A DNA stretch of 64,000 bases from Sphingomonas sp. Leaf412 (GCF_001425405.1 NZ_LMQP01000001.1:23254-87253), one strand, 5' to 3'; positions 9,136-19,387 are shown, counted from the first letter of the stretch. The notes: generated by a model not told the origin, from the sequence alone. A program made the numbers and translations.

Positions 9136-10071
9136 ATGATCCCACCCGATGCCGTCATCCACGGCCTGCGCACCGTGCGGCAGGCGGCGCGTGCCGCGCG
9201 CGCGGGCGGTTCGCCGATCGAGGCGGCCCGCTTTCCGCGCCGGGCGGTGCTGGAGGCCGCGATCGCGGACCTGGCCGCCGCGCTCTACCCGCGCCGCATC
9301 GGCGGTTTCGCGGGCGAGGCGGACGCGGAGGACCGCTTCGTCGCCGACGTGCTGGCCCGCGCGCTGGCCGCGATCGGGGACGAGGTGGACCACGAACTGC
9401 ATTATTGGGCGGCGGAGGCGCGCGCGCCGTTCGACGAGGACCAGGCGCGCACCATCGTCCGCCTCTTCGCCGCGACGTTGCCCGACATCCGCCGCCTGAT
9501 CGACAGCGACATCGACGCCGCCTTCCTGGGCGATCCCGCGGCACGCAGCGTGGACGAGATCCTGGTCTGCTATCCCGGCGCCATCGCGGCGCTGCACCAT
9601 CGCATCGCCCACCAACTGCACCAGCTGGGCGCGGTGGTGACCGCGCGGATCGTGTCGGAAATCGCGAACGAGCGCACCGGCATCGACATCCATCCCGGCG
9701 CGACGATCGGACCGGCCTTCTTCATCGATCACGGCACTGGGGTCGTCATCGGCGAGACCGCGATCGTCGGCGCACGCGTACGATTGTACCAGCACGTCAC
9801 GCTCGGCGCGCGCAGCCCGTTGGGCAGCGCGCATCCCAGCGTGGTGGAACGCCACGCCCGCCACCCGATCGTCGGGGACGACGTGGTCGTCTACGCCGGC
9901 GCCACGATCCTGGGCCGCGTCAATATCGGTCACGGGGCGACGATCGGCGGCAACGTGTGGCTATTGTCCGACGTGCCCGCGGGCGCGGTGATCGTCCAGC
10001 CCGAGGCGCGCGCCCTGCCCGCGGACGCGGCGTCCGACCTGCGCGAGACACTGACCCATGCCGGCGCCTGA
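9136..10071 (+). CDS. epsC: Serine O-acetyltransferase (EpsC/CysE family)
   Basis: A 311-residue enzyme that would acetylate L-serine from acetyl-CoA, the first step of cysteine synthesis. The C-terminal third is a left-handed beta-helix of hexapeptide repeats with the family signature HPGATIGPAFFIDHGTGVVI and the later VYAGATILGRVNIGHGATIG. The N-terminal 170 residues are helical, longer than in E. coli CysE but as in the EpsC group. An AGGAAGG ribosome site precedes the ATG. The gene overlaps the next one by 14 bases. The longer N-terminus could also reflect use in polysaccharide biosynthesis, given the neighbours. Confidence 0.85.
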   Translation: MIPPDAVIHGLRTVRQAARAARAGGSPIEAARFPRRAVLEAAIADLAAALYPRRIGGFAGEADAEDRFVADVLARALAAIGDEVDHELHYWAAEARAPFDEDQARTIVRLFAATLPDIRRLIDSDIDAAFLGDPAARSVDEILVCYPGAIAALHHRIAHQLHQLGAVVTARIVSEIANERTGIDIHPGATIGPAFFIDHGTGVVIGETAIVGARVRLYQHVTLGARSPLGSAHPSVVERHARHPIVGDDVVVYAGATILGRVNIGHGATIGGNVWLLSDVPAGAVIVQPEARALPADAASDLRETLTHAGA

Positions 10072-10792
10072 TCGCCGCCCCGTCGTCGGCGTCCTGTGCT
10101 GCAACGAGGTCGCGGCGCGCCCGGTGCAGGTCGTCGCGTCGCGCTTCGTCGCGCCGTTGAGCACCTATGTCGACGCCACCGTGGTGCTGGTCCCCGCGGT
10201 CGCCGGGGTGGACGACGTCGCGGGGCTTTCCGCGCTGCTCGACGGCCTGCTGCTGACCGGATCGCGTTCCCACGTCGGGCCGGGACGCTACGGCGGGGCC
10301 GCCACGCTCGACGACGGGTGCGTCGACGACGCGCGCGACGAGGTGGCACTGCGCCTGTCCGCCGCGATGATCGAGGCGGGGCGGCCGGTGTTCGGCATCT
10401 GCCGCGGTTTCCAGGAACTGAACGTGCTGTTCGGCGGGACGCTGTCCGCCGACATATGCGGCGGGCGCCATCATCGTGGCGTCCACACCCCCTTCGACGA
10501 CCAGTTCGCGCATCGCCACGCGATCGATCTGACGCGCGACGGCGGCTTGGGCACGGCGACCGGGATGCGCCGCGCGACGGTCAATTCGGTGCACGAACAG
10601 GGGATCGACCGCCTCGGCACCGGCCTGGCGGTGGAGGCGGTGGCCAGCGACGACGGCCTGATCGAGGCGATCTCCGCCCGCCCCTGCGGCGGCGACGTGC
10701 TGGCGGTACAATGGCATCCCGAATGGGATGTCGCGGGCTGCGCGCCGAGCCGCGCGTTCTTCGACCTGTTCCACCGCGCGCTGCGGCCGTAG
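10058..10792 (+). CDS. Class I glutamine amidotransferase-like hydrolase (peptidase C26, PuuD-like)
   Basis: A 244-residue cytosolic hydrolase. The nucleophile elbow GICRGFQELNV (Cys) and the catalytic QWHPEW segment near residue 220 are those of the gamma-glutamyl-GABA hydrolase (PuuD) group. These hydrolyse gamma-glutamyl amides, for example in putrescine degradation, but no other putrescine genes are here, so the substrate is open. The start overlaps the acetyltransferase gene by 14 bases, suggesting co-translation. Confidence 0.8.
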   Translation: MPAPDRRPVVGVLCCNEVAARPVQVVASRFVAPLSTYVDATVVLVPAVAGVDDVAGLSALLDGLLLTGSRSHVGPGRYGGAATLDDGCVDDARDEVALRLSAAMIEAGRPVFGICRGFQELNVLFGGTLSADICGGRHHRGVHTPFDDQFAHRHAIDLTRDGGLGTATGMRRATVNSVHEQGIDRLGTGLAVEAVASDDGLIEAISARPCGGDVLAVQWHPEWDVAGCAPSRAFFDLFHRALRP

Positions 10793-10823
10793 CCGGCGCG
10801 GCGACGGGCCGCCCCTGGGGCGA

Positions 10824-12113
10824 TCAATGCCCGGCCGCGACCGACGATCCGACGCGCCCGGCGCGGACCGCCGCATGGGCATAGGCCGCCACCACCGCGA
10901 ACCCGGCGACCGGCACGAGATAGGCCAGCTCGATCCGTCCGCTCGCGTCCGATATCGCGCCCATCGCGGCGGTCAGCACCGCACCGCCGACGATCGCCAT
11001 CGTCATCAGCGCGGCGGCGGGTTTCGCGCGTGCCGCATGGCCGTGGAGCGCGATCGCGTAGATCGAAGGGAACATCACCGACATGAAGAAGCTGACCGCG
11101 ATCATCGCCGCGACCCCGACCGGTCCCGGCACCGCCACGATCGCCATGCCGCCCGCGGTCGCGAGGCAGGCGAAGGTGCGGCACACCTGCGCCGACGACC
11201 AGCGCCGCAGCAGCGGCAGCGAGGCCAGCCGCCCGGCGAAGAAGATCGCGAGCGACACGGTCAGATACAGCGCCGCGGTGCGCTCCCCCGTGCCCGGGAC
11301 CGTCTGCTGCGCATAGCGGATGAGGAAGCTCCACACCCCCACCTGCGCCCCGACGTAGCAGAATTGCACGCCCACGCCCGCGGCGAAGAAGCGTGCGCCG
11401 AGCAGAGTGCCGAACTCGCCCGTCAACGACGCGTCGTCGGGTCGGTCCATCGCTGGCGGGAAGCGGATCACGAGGAACGCGACCGCGACGATGAGGAGGA
11501 CGATCGCGATGCCGAGATACGGCAGCTGAACCGCCTGCGCCTCCGCCAGCCGCAGCGAGGCACGTGCCGCGGGGGAAAGGGCATCGCGTCGCGCCGCGTC
11601 CAGCTCCTGCGCGGAGAAGATGAACTGCCGCCCGATCAGGACGCCCGCGATCGTTCCCAGCGGGTTGAACGCCTGCGCCACGTTGATGCGCCATTCCGCG
11701 GTTTCGGGCCGCCCGATCGCCACGATCGCGCCCGTCCCCGCGGTTTCCAGGAACACGATCCCGCACGCGATCACGAACAGCGCGCCCAGAAACGCCCCAT
11801 AGGTCACGCTTTGCGCCGCAGGCCAGAACAGCAACGCCCCGATCGCGTAGAGCGACAGGCCGACGACGATGCCGCGCCGGTATCCGAACCGATGCATGAA
11901 CATGGCCACCGGGATCGGGGCGACCAGATAGGCGACGTAGAAGCAGGATTGCACCAAACTGGATTGCAGATCGGTCAGATCGAACGCCTTGCGGAATTGC
12001 GCGACCAATATGTCGTTGAGATTGTGCGCCATTCCCCAAAGGGCGTACAGCAGCACGACGGCGGCCGTCGCCGCGGGGGGCATCGTATCGCGCGCGCGCC
12101 GCCCGTCCCGCAT
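10824..12113 (-). CDS. MFS sugar permease, FucP (L-fucose:H+ symporter)-like
   Basis: A 429-residue transporter with 12 hydrophobic segments. The early LLYALWGMAHNLNDILVAQF and QSCFYVAYLVAPIPVAMFM fit the FucP branch of the major facilitator superfamily, which imports L-fucose, other deoxyhexoses or glucose/galactose with protons. The ATG at 12113 is chosen because a strong GAGGAGGAGG ribosome site lies just upstream; an in-frame ATG 24 codons earlier lacks one. It is divergent from a degenerate SDR gene and close to fucosidase and fucose-pathway genes, so fucose is the most likely substrate, by context only. Confidence 0.75.
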   Translation of the reverse strand: MRDGRRARDTMPPAATAAVVLLYALWGMAHNLNDILVAQFRKAFDLTDLQSSLVQSCFYVAYLVAPIPVAMFMHRFGYRRGIVVGLSLYAIGALLFWPAAQSVTYGAFLGALFVIACGIVFLETAGTGAIVAIGRPETAEWRINVAQAFNPLGTIAGVLIGRQFIFSAQELDAARRDALSPAARASLRLAEAQAVQLPYLGIAIVLLIVAVAFLVIRFPPAMDRPDDASLTGEFGTLLGARFFAAGVGVQFCYVGAQVGVWSFLIRYAQQTVPGTGERTAALYLTVSLAIFFAGRLASLPLLRRWSSAQVCRTFACLATAGGMAIVAVPGPVGVAAMIAVSFFMSVMFPSIYAIALHGHAARAKPAAALMTMAIVGGAVLTAAMGAISDASGRIELAYLVPVAGFAVVAAYAHAAVRAGRVGSSVAAGH

Positions 12114-12189
12114 TACGCCTCCTCCTCGCCGCGGCGCCATGCCCGGTGGGTGCGCATGACCCGCACGCCTTGCACTGGCAAGCATGGTA

Positions 12190-12218
12190 TCGCTAATGGT
12201 ATGTTATTTCATTAGTGA
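12190..12218. promoter_or_regulatory. Inverted repeat, candidate operator
   Basis: TCGCTAATG and CATTAGTGA (8 of 9 positions symmetrical) are separated by 11 bases, so their centres are 20 bp apart, two helical turns. The pair sits between the divergent FucP-like permease and SDR genes. On the plus strand a TTGCAC box at 12170 lies about 17-18 bases before TAATG, so the left arm would overlap a -10 region. A dimeric regulator, perhaps the nearby IclR protein, could bind here. Confidence 0.4.
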
Positions 12219-12228
12219 TAGGGCGCCG

Positions 12229-12789
12229 ATGGGCAGGCTGGACGGGAAGACCGCGGTGGTGACGGGCGCAGGGCGGGGCATCGGACGCGCCGCCGCCGAG
12301 CTGTTCGCCTGCGAAGGCGCGATCGTCATCGCGGTCGACCGCGATCCGGCGATGTTGGCCACGTTGCTGGATTGCACGCCGGTCACGCTCGACCCAACCG
12401 ATCGGGCGGCGGTCGCGGCCTTCGGCACCGCCACCGGCGCGGTGGACGTCCTGTTCGATTGCGGCGATCCCGTCGCGTCCGTGCTCCACGCGCTGTTGCC
12501 GGGCATGATCGCGGGCGGCGGGGGATCGATCGTCCTTTTGTCGTCGTCGACGGCAGGCTTTACCCGCGGAATCGCGACGGATCGCGTCCGGTGCAACGTC
12601 ATCAGTCCGGGGGCGACCACCGTCCCGATGCCGGACGGAGTCCAGGCCGCCCCCGCCCGCCGACGCACGACGGGACGGCGGCGCCCCACCGACGACGTCG
12701 CGGCGCTGGCGCTCTACCTCGCGTCGGACGAGAGCGGGCGTACCACCGGCCGATCGTATGCGATCGACGGCAGCTGGACGACGGCGTGA
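12229..12789 (+). CDS. Degenerate SDR family protein, internally deleted (2-keto-3-deoxy-L-fuconate dehydrogenase-like)
   Basis: A 186-residue reading frame. The NAD-binding head [20 protein letters not shown] and the tail [16 protein letters not shown] with GSW are those of short-chain dehydrogenases, closest in memory to the fucose-pathway keto-deoxy-fuconate dehydrogenase. Full-length members have about 250 residues. Here three in-frame blocks are missing: after VDVLFDCG (where NNAG-type and catalytic Asn residues belong), after STAGF (where the YxxxK catalytic motif belongs), and before the TGRRRPTDD segment. It should therefore be catalytically dead, or a decaying copy whose frame happens to be kept. 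The ATG at 12229 begins the canonical N-terminus. Confidence 0.65.
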   Translation: MGRLDGKTAVVTGAGRGIGRAAAELFACEGAIVIAVDRDPAMLATLLDCTPVTLDPTDRAAVAAFGTATGAVDVLFDCGDPVASVLHALLPGMIAGGGGSIVLLSSSTAGFTRGIATDRVRCNVISPGATTVPMPDGVQAAPARRRTTGRRRPTDDVAALALYLASDESGRTTGRSYAIDGSWTTA

Positions 12790-12802
12790 CGACGCCGTCG
12801 CG

Positions 12803-13654
12803 TCAGACGCGGTGGTCGGACACCAGCAGGCCCGCGGAAATCTCCGCCGCGGTGGCGCGCAGGTGCTTCAGGACGTCATCGACCCGCATCTGCTCTCCGA
12901 TGCTCTGGACATAGGGTACGGTCAGCACCGCCGCGGCGGCCACGCCGCGCAAGATCGGCGCGGCCAGGTCGGTGATGCCCACGACGAAGCTGCTCTTCGC
13001 CCGTTCGAACCCGCGCTCACGCGCCCGAAGCGCGCGCTCGCGAAAATCGTCGAGCCGGACCGGATCGAGATCCGGGATCTGCGCGATCCAGCGAGCGCGG
13101 TCGGGTTCGTCGAGGAACGCGAAATGCACGACCGCGGAATTGGAATCCAGCATCGGCCGGCGATGGCCGATGCGGACGGTGAAGCCGATCTGTTCCGACG
13201 ATTCGATCCGCGCGACGACGACGATCTCGCCCCCCGACCGCATCGTCAGGTGGCACGATTGACCGATCCGCCGCGTCAGCTCGCGCATTTGCGGCAAGGC
13301 GGTTTCCAGCAACGTCTTGATCGGCGGCTGTTCCATGCCCAGCGCGAACAGCTTCTCGGTCGGGACGAATCCGCCGCCGGGGGCTTGGCGGATGAAACCG
13401 CGATGTTCCAGTACTTGGATCATCCGGAACAGCTCGCTGGGCGACCGCTTCAACCGGTCGCTGATCGCCACCGCGTTGAGCGGGCGGCTCTCGCGCGCCA
13501 GCAGTTCCAGGATGTCCAGACCCTTCTCAAGCGCGGGCGCGCGATACTTCTGTTCGGTGTCCGCATCCGGATCCGCGTCCGCGTCCGCGTCCACGACGAC
13601 CAGTGCCGCCTTTCTAGCCACGGGCCGACACGCACGGCTGGAATCGAACAACAT
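12803..13654 (-). CDS. IclR family transcriptional regulator
   Basis: A 283-residue regulator. Residues about 40-95 are the winged helix-turn-helix (ALEKGLDILELLARESRPLN, then RSPSELFRMIQVLEHRGFI), and the remaining 180 residues are the IclR effector domain. IclR proteins often control sugar-acid and aromatic catabolism. It lies next to the degenerate SDR gene and downstream of the glycosidase operon, so control of the fucose/glycan genes is plausible. Residues about 23-32 form an odd DADADADPDAD tract encoded by hexamer repeats, giving an N-terminus longer than usual. A good promoter lies so close to the ATG that the mRNA would be nearly leaderless; a start further in, after the repeat, is possible. 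Confidence 0.85.
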   Translation of the reverse strand: MLFDSSRACRPVARKAALVVVDADADADPDADTEQKYRAPALEKGLDILELLARESRPLNAVAISDRLKRSPSELFRMIQVLEHRGFIRQAPGGGFVPTEKLFALGMEQPPIKTLLETALPQMRELTRRIGQSCHLTMRSGGEIVVVARIESSEQIGFTVRIGHRRPMLDSNSAVVHFAFLDEPDRARWIAQIPDLDPVRLDDFRERALRARERGFERAKSSFVVGITDLAAPILRGVAAAAVLTVPYVQSIGEQMRVDDVLKHLRATAAEISAGLLVSDHRV

Positions 13655-13667
13655 TCGTCATACAAAA

Positions 13668-13696
13668 ATACTAGAACCCGCGCCGGGCGAATTCAA
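13668..13696 (-). promoter_or_regulatory. Sigma-70-like promoter of the IclR gene
   Basis: On the minus strand TTGAAT (13696-13691) and TAGTAT (13673-13668) are 17 bases apart. The -10 box ends only 13 bases before the ATG at 13654, so the transcript would have a leader of about 5-7 bases. Confidence 0.5.
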
Positions 13697-13725
13697 GATC
13701 GTGCTTCGTCGCCCGCCCGCCGGGC

Positions 13726-15660
13726 TCAGCGCCGCGGCGCGAACCCGCCGATCCCCGCGATCGCCAGGCGCCGCGCGGGCACCGCGGTCTCGGCGAAGGC
13801 CAGGCGCAGGTACCGCATCGGGCGCGGCGCAGCGAAGGCGAACCGCTGCGTCGACAAGGCGTAGGCGATGTTGGGCAGTTCGCCCGCCGCCCCCGCCCGC
13901 CACGTGCGCCCGTCGCGGCTGGTATCCGCGACATATCCCTTCGGCGGCGCGGCACCGTCCATCACGTGACGCGACGGAGTCAGCGTGAATCCCGCCACGA
14001 CCTGTTCCACGCCCAGGTCGACCGTCACCGTCGCGGGAGCGCCGGGGGTGGGGGCGGGCAGGACCCAGACCGTGCCCGCATCGTCGTCGAGCAGCGCCGC
14101 CGCGCCCGGCGCGCTTGCCGACACGATCCGCCACCCCGCGATCGACAGCACCGACGGATCGCTGGACACGATCGCGGGCACCGGCACGGGCGCGACGGAC
14201 CGGAACAGCGACACCTCGCCGATCGCGGGACAGACGGGGGCGTCCAATATGCGCAGCCGCACGCGCCGCGCGGTGATCGGCGCGGGCAGGCGGATGATGC
14301 GCTGGGCCGAGATGCATTCCCTCGTCGCCAGCGTGCGCCAGGCGCCGTCCACCTCGGCATCGACCGCGAACCGCGTCACGCGGACACCCAGCGGCAGATA
14401 TTCGCGGATCCGGACCAGGTCGAACGCGCGGCCGGGCGGCAGGTCCAGCGTCAGGCTGGGCGTCGTCACGCCGTCGGGCGCGGACCAATAGGTTTCGCGA
14501 TCCCCATCCAGCACGCGAGCGGGCTCGAACCCGGGACCGCGCACGTGGCTGGCGGCGGCGACCGCCCCCTGCGCCAGATCGGTCGCGAAGCTGGCGCGGA
14601 TCGCGTCGCCGAAGCTTTTCAGGATGCGCGCGTCCTGATCGGGGATGCGCCCGCGCCGGTCGGGCGGCAGGTTCAGGTGCATGTTGGTGCCGCGCCCCAC
14701 CGACGTGTCGTGATACCGGACCAGATTATCGGGCGAGCGGACCTTCGAATCCTCGTCCGCGTGATGGAACCAGCCGGGCCGGATCGAGGTGTTGGTCTCG
14801 GCGGGCCACCAGAGCGCGCCGCCGCGCACGCCCGAATTGCCCTCCGCCTGAACATAGGGGTGGTCGGGCATCGTCGGCCAGCACGGGTCGCCCGCGATCC
14901 CGTCCTCGTTACCGACCCAGCGGATGTCGCTGCCCAACGGATCGAACGTGCAGGCCATCGGCTGATGCCGGTGCACCAAAGCGACGATGGCGGGCCAGTC
15001 GTAGTAACGCGGCGCATCGATCCGCCGCATCTCCCGCGCGCCGCCGTAATAGCCGTCGCCGCCATTGGCACCGTCGAACCAGAACTCGAACAACTCCCCG
15101 TAGCGGGTGCACAATTCCACCACCTGGCGACGGAAATACTCGACATAGGCGGGGCGGCCGTAGTCGGCGTGGTTGCGATCCCACGGCGACAGGTACAGCC
15201 CGAACGCCAGCCCCGCGCGCCGGCACGCCGCCGCCATCTCGCCCACGATGTCGCCCTTCCCGCCCTTGTACGGGGCGTTGCGGATGCAATGGTCGGTCAG
15301 CGTCGTGGGCCACAGGCAGAAGCCGTCGTGGTGCTTGGCGGTCAGGACCAGACCGCGCATCCCCCCCGCCTTCGCCGCGCCGACGATCTGGTCGGCGGAG
15401 AAATCGGCGGGGTCGAACAGCGCCGGGTCCTCGTCGCCATAGCCCCATTCCTTGTCGGTGAAGGTGTTGATCGAGAAATGGACGAAGGCATAGCGTTCGC
15501 GCGCATGCCAGCGCCATTGCCGCGGCGACGGCACCGCCCCCCAGGGCGCGGGCGCGGCGATCCGGGGCCGCGCCACGGCGGGCACGGCGGCGGCGGCGGT
15601 CGCGGCGAGCCCCGCGACGACGACGCGACGACGGTCCGGCGTGGGGGGGGCGACGGTCAT
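13726..15660 (-). CDS. Alpha-L-fucosidase, GH29, exported
   Basis: A 644-residue enzyme hydrolysing alpha-L-fucosyl linkages. The N-terminal RRRVVVAGLAATAAAAV is a Tat-like signal. The GH29 barrel shows YAFVHFSINTFTDKEWG (60-73), TAKHHDGFCLW (108-117) and FEFWFDGANG with the nucleophile Asp at 196. From about residue 390 there are two beta-sandwich domains of the F5/8 type C (discoidin) kind, often carbohydrate-binding. It is the last gene of the six-glycosidase operon; its ATG overlaps the GH92 stop codon. Context suggests removal of core or antennary fucose from N-glycans. Whether it acts on alpha-1,2, 1,3 or 1,6 links cannot be told from sequence by eye. Confidence 0.9.
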   Translation of the reverse strand: MTVAPPTPDRRRVVVAGLAATAAAAVPAVARPRIAAPAPWGAVPSPRQWRWHARERYAFVHFSINTFTDKEWGYGDEDPALFDPADFSADQIVGAAKAGGMRGLVLTAKHHDGFCLWPTTLTDHCIRNAPYKGGKGDIVGEMAAACRRAGLAFGLYLSPWDRNHADYGRPAYVEYFRRQVVELCTRYGELFEFWFDGANGGDGYYGGAREMRRIDAPRYYDWPAIVALVHRHQPMACTFDPLGSDIRWVGNEDGIAGDPCWPTMPDHPYVQAEGNSGVRGGALWWPAETNTSIRPGWFHHADEDSKVRSPDNLVRYHDTSVGRGTNMHLNLPPDRRGRIPDQDARILKSFGDAIRASFATDLAQGAVAAASHVRGPGFEPARVLDGDRETYWSAPDGVTTPSLTLDLPPGRAFDLVRIREYLPLGVRVTRFAVDAEVDGAWRTLATRECISAQRIIRLPAPITARRVRLRILDAPVCPAIGEVSLFRSVAPVPVPAIVSSDPSVLSIAGWRIVSASAPGAAALLDDDAGTVWVLPAPTPGAPATVTVDLGVEQVVAGFTLTPSRHVMDGAAPPKGYVADTSRDGRTWRAGAAGELPNIAYALSTQRFAFAAPRPMRYLRLAFAETAVPARRLAIAGIGGFAPRR

Positions 15661-17975
15661 GCAGGCTTTCCGAAGGACGGCGGCCGATCCGCGCGCGCGC
15701 GGCCGAAATCGCGGTTCGGCACGTCGCTCATGACGAAGCGCAGGCGCCCGCCGCCGACCAGCGTGGCGTGATCGATCCAGCTTTTCGTCCACGGGCGACC
15801 GTTCCACGTCACCGATGCGATATACGGCCGGTCGGGCGCATTGCCCGCCGCCTCGACCACCAGGCGCCGCCCCGCGCCGACGGTCACCTCCGCGCGATCG
15901 AACAGCGGAGAGCCGAAGACATAGGCCGCCTCCACCGGATCGACCGGGTAGAAGCCCAGCGCGGACAGGACGAACCACGCGCTCATCTGCCCGCAATCGT
16001 CGTTGCCGATGATGCCGTCGGGGTCGTTGCGATACATGTCCACGCACAGCCGCCGCACCATCGCCTGCGTCTTCCACGGCGCGCCGACATAGGCGTACAG
16101 ATACGGCACGTGCTGGTCGGGTTCGTTGCCGTGCGCGTACTGGCCGACCAGTCCGGCGATGTCGGGCGGCGCGTTCGCGGGCAGGGTGGAGGGCGCGGCG
16201 AACAGCGCGTCCAGCCGCGCCTCGAACGCCGCGTCGCCGCCGAAATGCGCGATCTGGCCGTACAGGTCGTGCTGGTTCAGGAACGTCGCCTGCCAGCCGT
16301 TCGCCTCGGTATAGTCGCGCCACCACGGCTTGGGCATGTGGCCCAGCTGGATCGGATCGTAGGGCGTCCACCAGCTGCCGTCGGCGAAGCGCGGGCGCGC
16401 GAAGCCGATCGACGCGTCGAGCACGTTGCGCCAGTTGCCCGAGCGTTTGAGCAGGCGACCCGCGTCCGCGTCCTGCCCGATCGCGCGCGCGATCCGCGCC
16501 GAGGCCCAGTCGTCATAGGCATATTCCTGCGTCCGGCTGACACTTTCGAACACCTTGTCCGCGGGGACGTAGCCCAGCCGGTCGTACAGGTCGCGACCGA
16601 GCGAATTGTCCTGGTCGGGCGCGGCGAAATCGAAGCTCCGGCGGCGGATGGCGGGCCAGGCGGCGGCGTAATCGGCGGGGATCCCCTTCGCCTGCGCCTC
16701 CGCCAGGGGTACGACGCCGTGCCAGCCGATCATCGTCCCCGTCTCCTTCCCCTGCAACGGCCACACGAGCGGCCCGTAGGGCGATTCCCCGGTCTGCCGG
16801 ATCATGTCGTCCACCAGGCTCCTGACGCGATCCGGCGCGATCAGCGTCAGCAGCGGATGCAGCGCGCGGTACGTGTCCCACAGCGAATAGGTGCTGTACG
16901 CCGCGCCGCCCGCGGGCACGCGCCGCATGGTGCCGTCCATCGCGGGATATCGCCCGTCGACGTCGGAGAACAGCGTCGGCGCCAGCTGGGCATGATAGAC
17001 GGCGGTGGCCATGACCGTACGCTGGTCCGCGGTGCCGCCCGCGACCCGGACCGCGCCGAGCGCCGCGTCCCACCGCGACGTCGCGGCACGGCGCGTGCGG
17101 TCGAAGTCCCAGTCGCGCGCCTCCGCCGCCAGGTTCGCGCGCGCACCCGCTACGTCGACCCCGGATATGCCGCAGCGGATCAGGATCGGTGCGCTGCCCG
17201 CATCGTCGTAGTGCAGCACCGCCTTCAACCGCCTGCCCGCCACCGCCGTCGTCCCCGCGGGCTGCTGCGCATCGCCGTCGCCGTAGAAGGTGACCCGGTC
17301 GGGCCGGCGCGACACCTGCATCGCGAAGAAGATGCGCCGCCCCTTGGCCCAGCGGAACACGCGGCGACCGCCCGTGATCGTGCCGTCGGCGTCGATCGCC
17401 AGCCGCGCATCGTCGATCAGCGGCTGCTGATCGGGCTTGTCCCATCGGTCGAGGATCATGTGCGACAGATCGACCAGGATGTGGCCGGGTCCCGCGGGGA
17501 AGCTGTGCCGGTGCCATCCGGTGCGATCGGTCGCCGTCAGTTCGGACCGCACCCCGGATTCCAGCGTCACGCGGTAATAGCCCGGCCGGGCATGTTCGGC
17601 GGTGAAGCGCTGGCGATAGCCCGCATCGGGGTCCGTCAGCGGCCCCGGCAGCAGCTGCACCGGGCCGCGCGTCGGCACGACCAGCACGTCCAGCATGTCG
17701 CCGATGCCGGTGCCCGACAGGTGCGTGTGGCTGAACCCCATGATCGACGTGTCGGTGCGGTGATAGCCGGAACAGGCGTCCCAGCGTTCGAGGTCGGTAT
17801 CGGGCGACAATTGCACCATCCCGAACGGCAGGGTCGCGCCGGGATAGGTATGGCCGTGCCCGCCCGTGCCGATGAACAGGTCGGGCTCCGCCGTCGTCGA
17901 GGACGGGCGCGCGGATAGGGCGGGCGCGAACGCGATCGCGCTCGATCCCAGCAGGAAGCGTCGGGATATCGTCAC
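15657..17975 (-). CDS. Alpha-mannosidase, GH92, exported
   Basis: A 772-residue enzyme. GH92 members are Ca2+-dependent inverting exo-alpha-mannosidases that trim N-glycans. Signature blocks are [45 protein letters not shown] and [19 protein letters not shown]. The start is read as GTG at 17975 because no ATG fits; it gives a Tat-like signal ([18 protein letters not shown]) and has GCGAGG upstream. The start forms a GTGA overlap with the stop of the GH125 gene, and its own stop overlaps the fucosidase ATG. Length is normal for the family. Confidence 0.9.
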   Translation of the reverse strand: MTISRRFLLGSSAIAFAPALSARPSSTTAEPDLFIGTGGHGHTYPGATLPFGMVQLSPDTDLERWDACSGYHRTDTSIMGFSHTHLSGTGIGDMLDVLVVPTRGPVQLLPGPLTDPDAGYRQRFTAEHARPGYYRVTLESGVRSELTATDRTGWHRHSFPAGPGHILVDLSHMILDRWDKPDQQPLIDDARLAIDADGTITGGRRVFRWAKGRRIFFAMQVSRRPDRVTFYGDGDAQQPAGTTAVAGRRLKAVLHYDDAGSAPILIRCGISGVDVAGARANLAAEARDWDFDRTRRAATSRWDAALGAVRVAGGTADQRTVMATAVYHAQLAPTLFSDVDGRYPAMDGTMRRVPAGGAAYSTYSLWDTYRALHPLLTLIAPDRVRSLVDDMIRQTGESPYGPLVWPLQGKETGTMIGWHGVVPLAEAQAKGIPADYAAAWPAIRRRSFDFAAPDQDNSLGRDLYDRLGYVPADKVFESVSRTQEYAYDDWASARIARAIGQDADAGRLLKRSGNWRNVLDASIGFARPRFADGSWWTPYDPIQLGHMPKPWWRDYTEANGWQATFLNQHDLYGQIAHFGGDAAFEARLDALFAAPSTLPANAPPDIAGLVGQYAHGNEPDQHVPYLYAYVGAPWKTQAMVRRLCVDMYRNDPDGIIGNDDCGQMSAWFVLSALGFYPVDPVEAAYVFGSPLFDRAEVTVGAGRRLVVEAAGNAPDRPYIASVTWNGRPWTKSWIDHATLVGGGRLRFVMSDVPNRDFGRARADRPPSFGKPA

Positions 17976-19387
17976 AATGGCCTCGCCAGCAGATGCGGCC
18001 GGTGATCGGCCAGGTGGACGATGAGCTCGCCGAACAGGCCGTTGGCCCAGGCGAACCAGCCGCGCGTGAACTTCGCCGGATCGTCCCGGTCGAACGCCTC
18101 GTGGATGAAGCCGGTCCCGCCGTCGGTGTCGCGCAGGGTCTTCAGGCAGGCGCGAATCGTCGCGTCGTCGGGCGACGACAGCGCGCGGACGATCAGGGAC
18201 ATCGGCCAGATCTGGCCCGACCCGACGTGCGGGCCGCCGATCCCCTCCGCCGCGGTCCCGCGGAAGAACCACGGGTTGGCCTCGCTCCACGCCGCGTCGC
18301 GCGTCGCGCGCCACACCGGGTCGCGGGGATCGACGCAGCCCAGATACGCCAGCGCCGACAGCGACGGGACGTTGGCGTCGTCCATGAACACCGCGTTGCC
18401 GAAGCCGTCGACCTCATACGCCCAGACCTCGCGTCCGTCGCGCAGCCGCATCGTGCCGTACCGCCGCAGCGCCGCCGCGACCTCGTCCGCCAGCGCGACC
18501 GCCGCCCCCGCCAGCGCCGCGTCGCCCGCCGCATCGCGCGCGACGACCGCCAGTTCGCGCAGGGCGACGACCGCGAAATGGTTCGCGGGGATGAGGCAGG
18601 GATAGAGGCAGGCGTCGTCCGACGGCCGGAAGCCGGAATGGATCAGGCCGGTCGGCCGCGTGGGATTGCCCTGGCCCCACAGCAACGTCTCGGTCGGCTG
18701 GCTCGACGCGCGGCGGAAGCGATAGGGGCCCGGCCCGTCCTTGCGCTGCTGTTCGCGAAAGGTGGCGACGATCGCGTGCGCGGCGCGCGCCCAGGTCGCA
18801 TCGAACGGCCGTGGGTCGCGCGTCGCGGTCCAGTAACCGTGCGACAGCCGGATGGCGTAGCACAGCGAATCGATCTCCCACTTCCGCTCCGCCACGCCCG
18901 GGCGCATCTCGGTCTCGTCCTTCAGCGCCCACGGCAGGTCGGTCGGCGCGGTCGGATCCTGCATGAAGGCGTTGGCGTAGGGGTCGATCAGGATGCAGCG
19001 CGCGTGCCGCGCGATCAGCCCGCGGAACAGCCGCCCCAGCGCCGGATCGCGCGCGACCAGGTGCAGATACGGTTTGAGCTGCGCCGCCGAATCGCGCAGC
19101 CACAGGCACGGGATGTCGCCGGTGATGACGAAGGCGTCGGGCGCGGCGTCGGTGCCGCTTATCGTGACCGTGGTGTCGAGCGTGTTGGGCCACGCGTTCG
19201 CGAACATCCAGCGCAGCTTCGGATCCGCGATCAGCGCCGAGACGCGCCCGATCTCGCGCTCCACCGCCGGGCTGACGAAGCGGCGCTGCGCCACGGTCGG
19301 GCGACGTGGGGGGAAGGCGGGCGCGGCCGGTGCCGGCGACGCGGCGAAGGCGACCCCGGCGGCGACGACGGTGCGGCGGTCGATCAT
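17972..19387 (-). CDS. GH125 exo-alpha-1,6-mannosidase, exported
   Basis: A 471-residue protein of the metal-independent alpha-mannosidase family GH125, which removes alpha-1,6-linked mannose. Family blocks seen are [18 protein letters not shown] (about 90-107), [27 protein letters not shown] and [17 protein letters not shown]. The N-terminus ([20 protein letters not shown]) looks like a Tat or Sec signal. ATG at 19387 overlaps the stop of the upstream GH3 gene in an ATGA. GH92 and GH125 together would clear the mannose arms of an N-glycan. Confidence 0.9.
   Translation of the reverse strand: MIDRRTVVAAGVAFAASPAPAAPAFPPRRPTVAQRRFVSPAVEREIGRVSALIADPKLRWMFANAWPNTLDTTVTISGTDAAPDAFVITGDIPCLWLRDSAAQLKPYLHLVARDPALGRLFRGLIARHARCILIDPYANAFMQDPTAPTDLPWALKDETEMRPGVAERKWEIDSLCYAIRLSHGYWTATRDPRPFDATWARAAHAIVATFREQQRKDGPGPYRFRRASSQPTETLLWGQGNPTRPTGLIHSGFRPSDDACLYPCLIPANHFAVVALRELAVVARDAAGDAALAGAAVALADEVAAALRRYGTMRLRDGREVWAYEVDGFGNAVFMDDANVPSLSALAYLGCVDPRDPVWRATRDAAWSEANPWFFRGTAAEGIGGPHVGSGQIWPMSLIVRALSSPDDATIRACLKTLRDTDGGTGFIHEAFDRDDPAKFTRGWFAWANGLFGELIVHLADHRPHLLARPL

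Noticed and set aside
13556..13600. Hexamer repeats as a regulatory iteron array
   Set aside because: They lie inside the IclR coding frame and encode the DADADAD tract.
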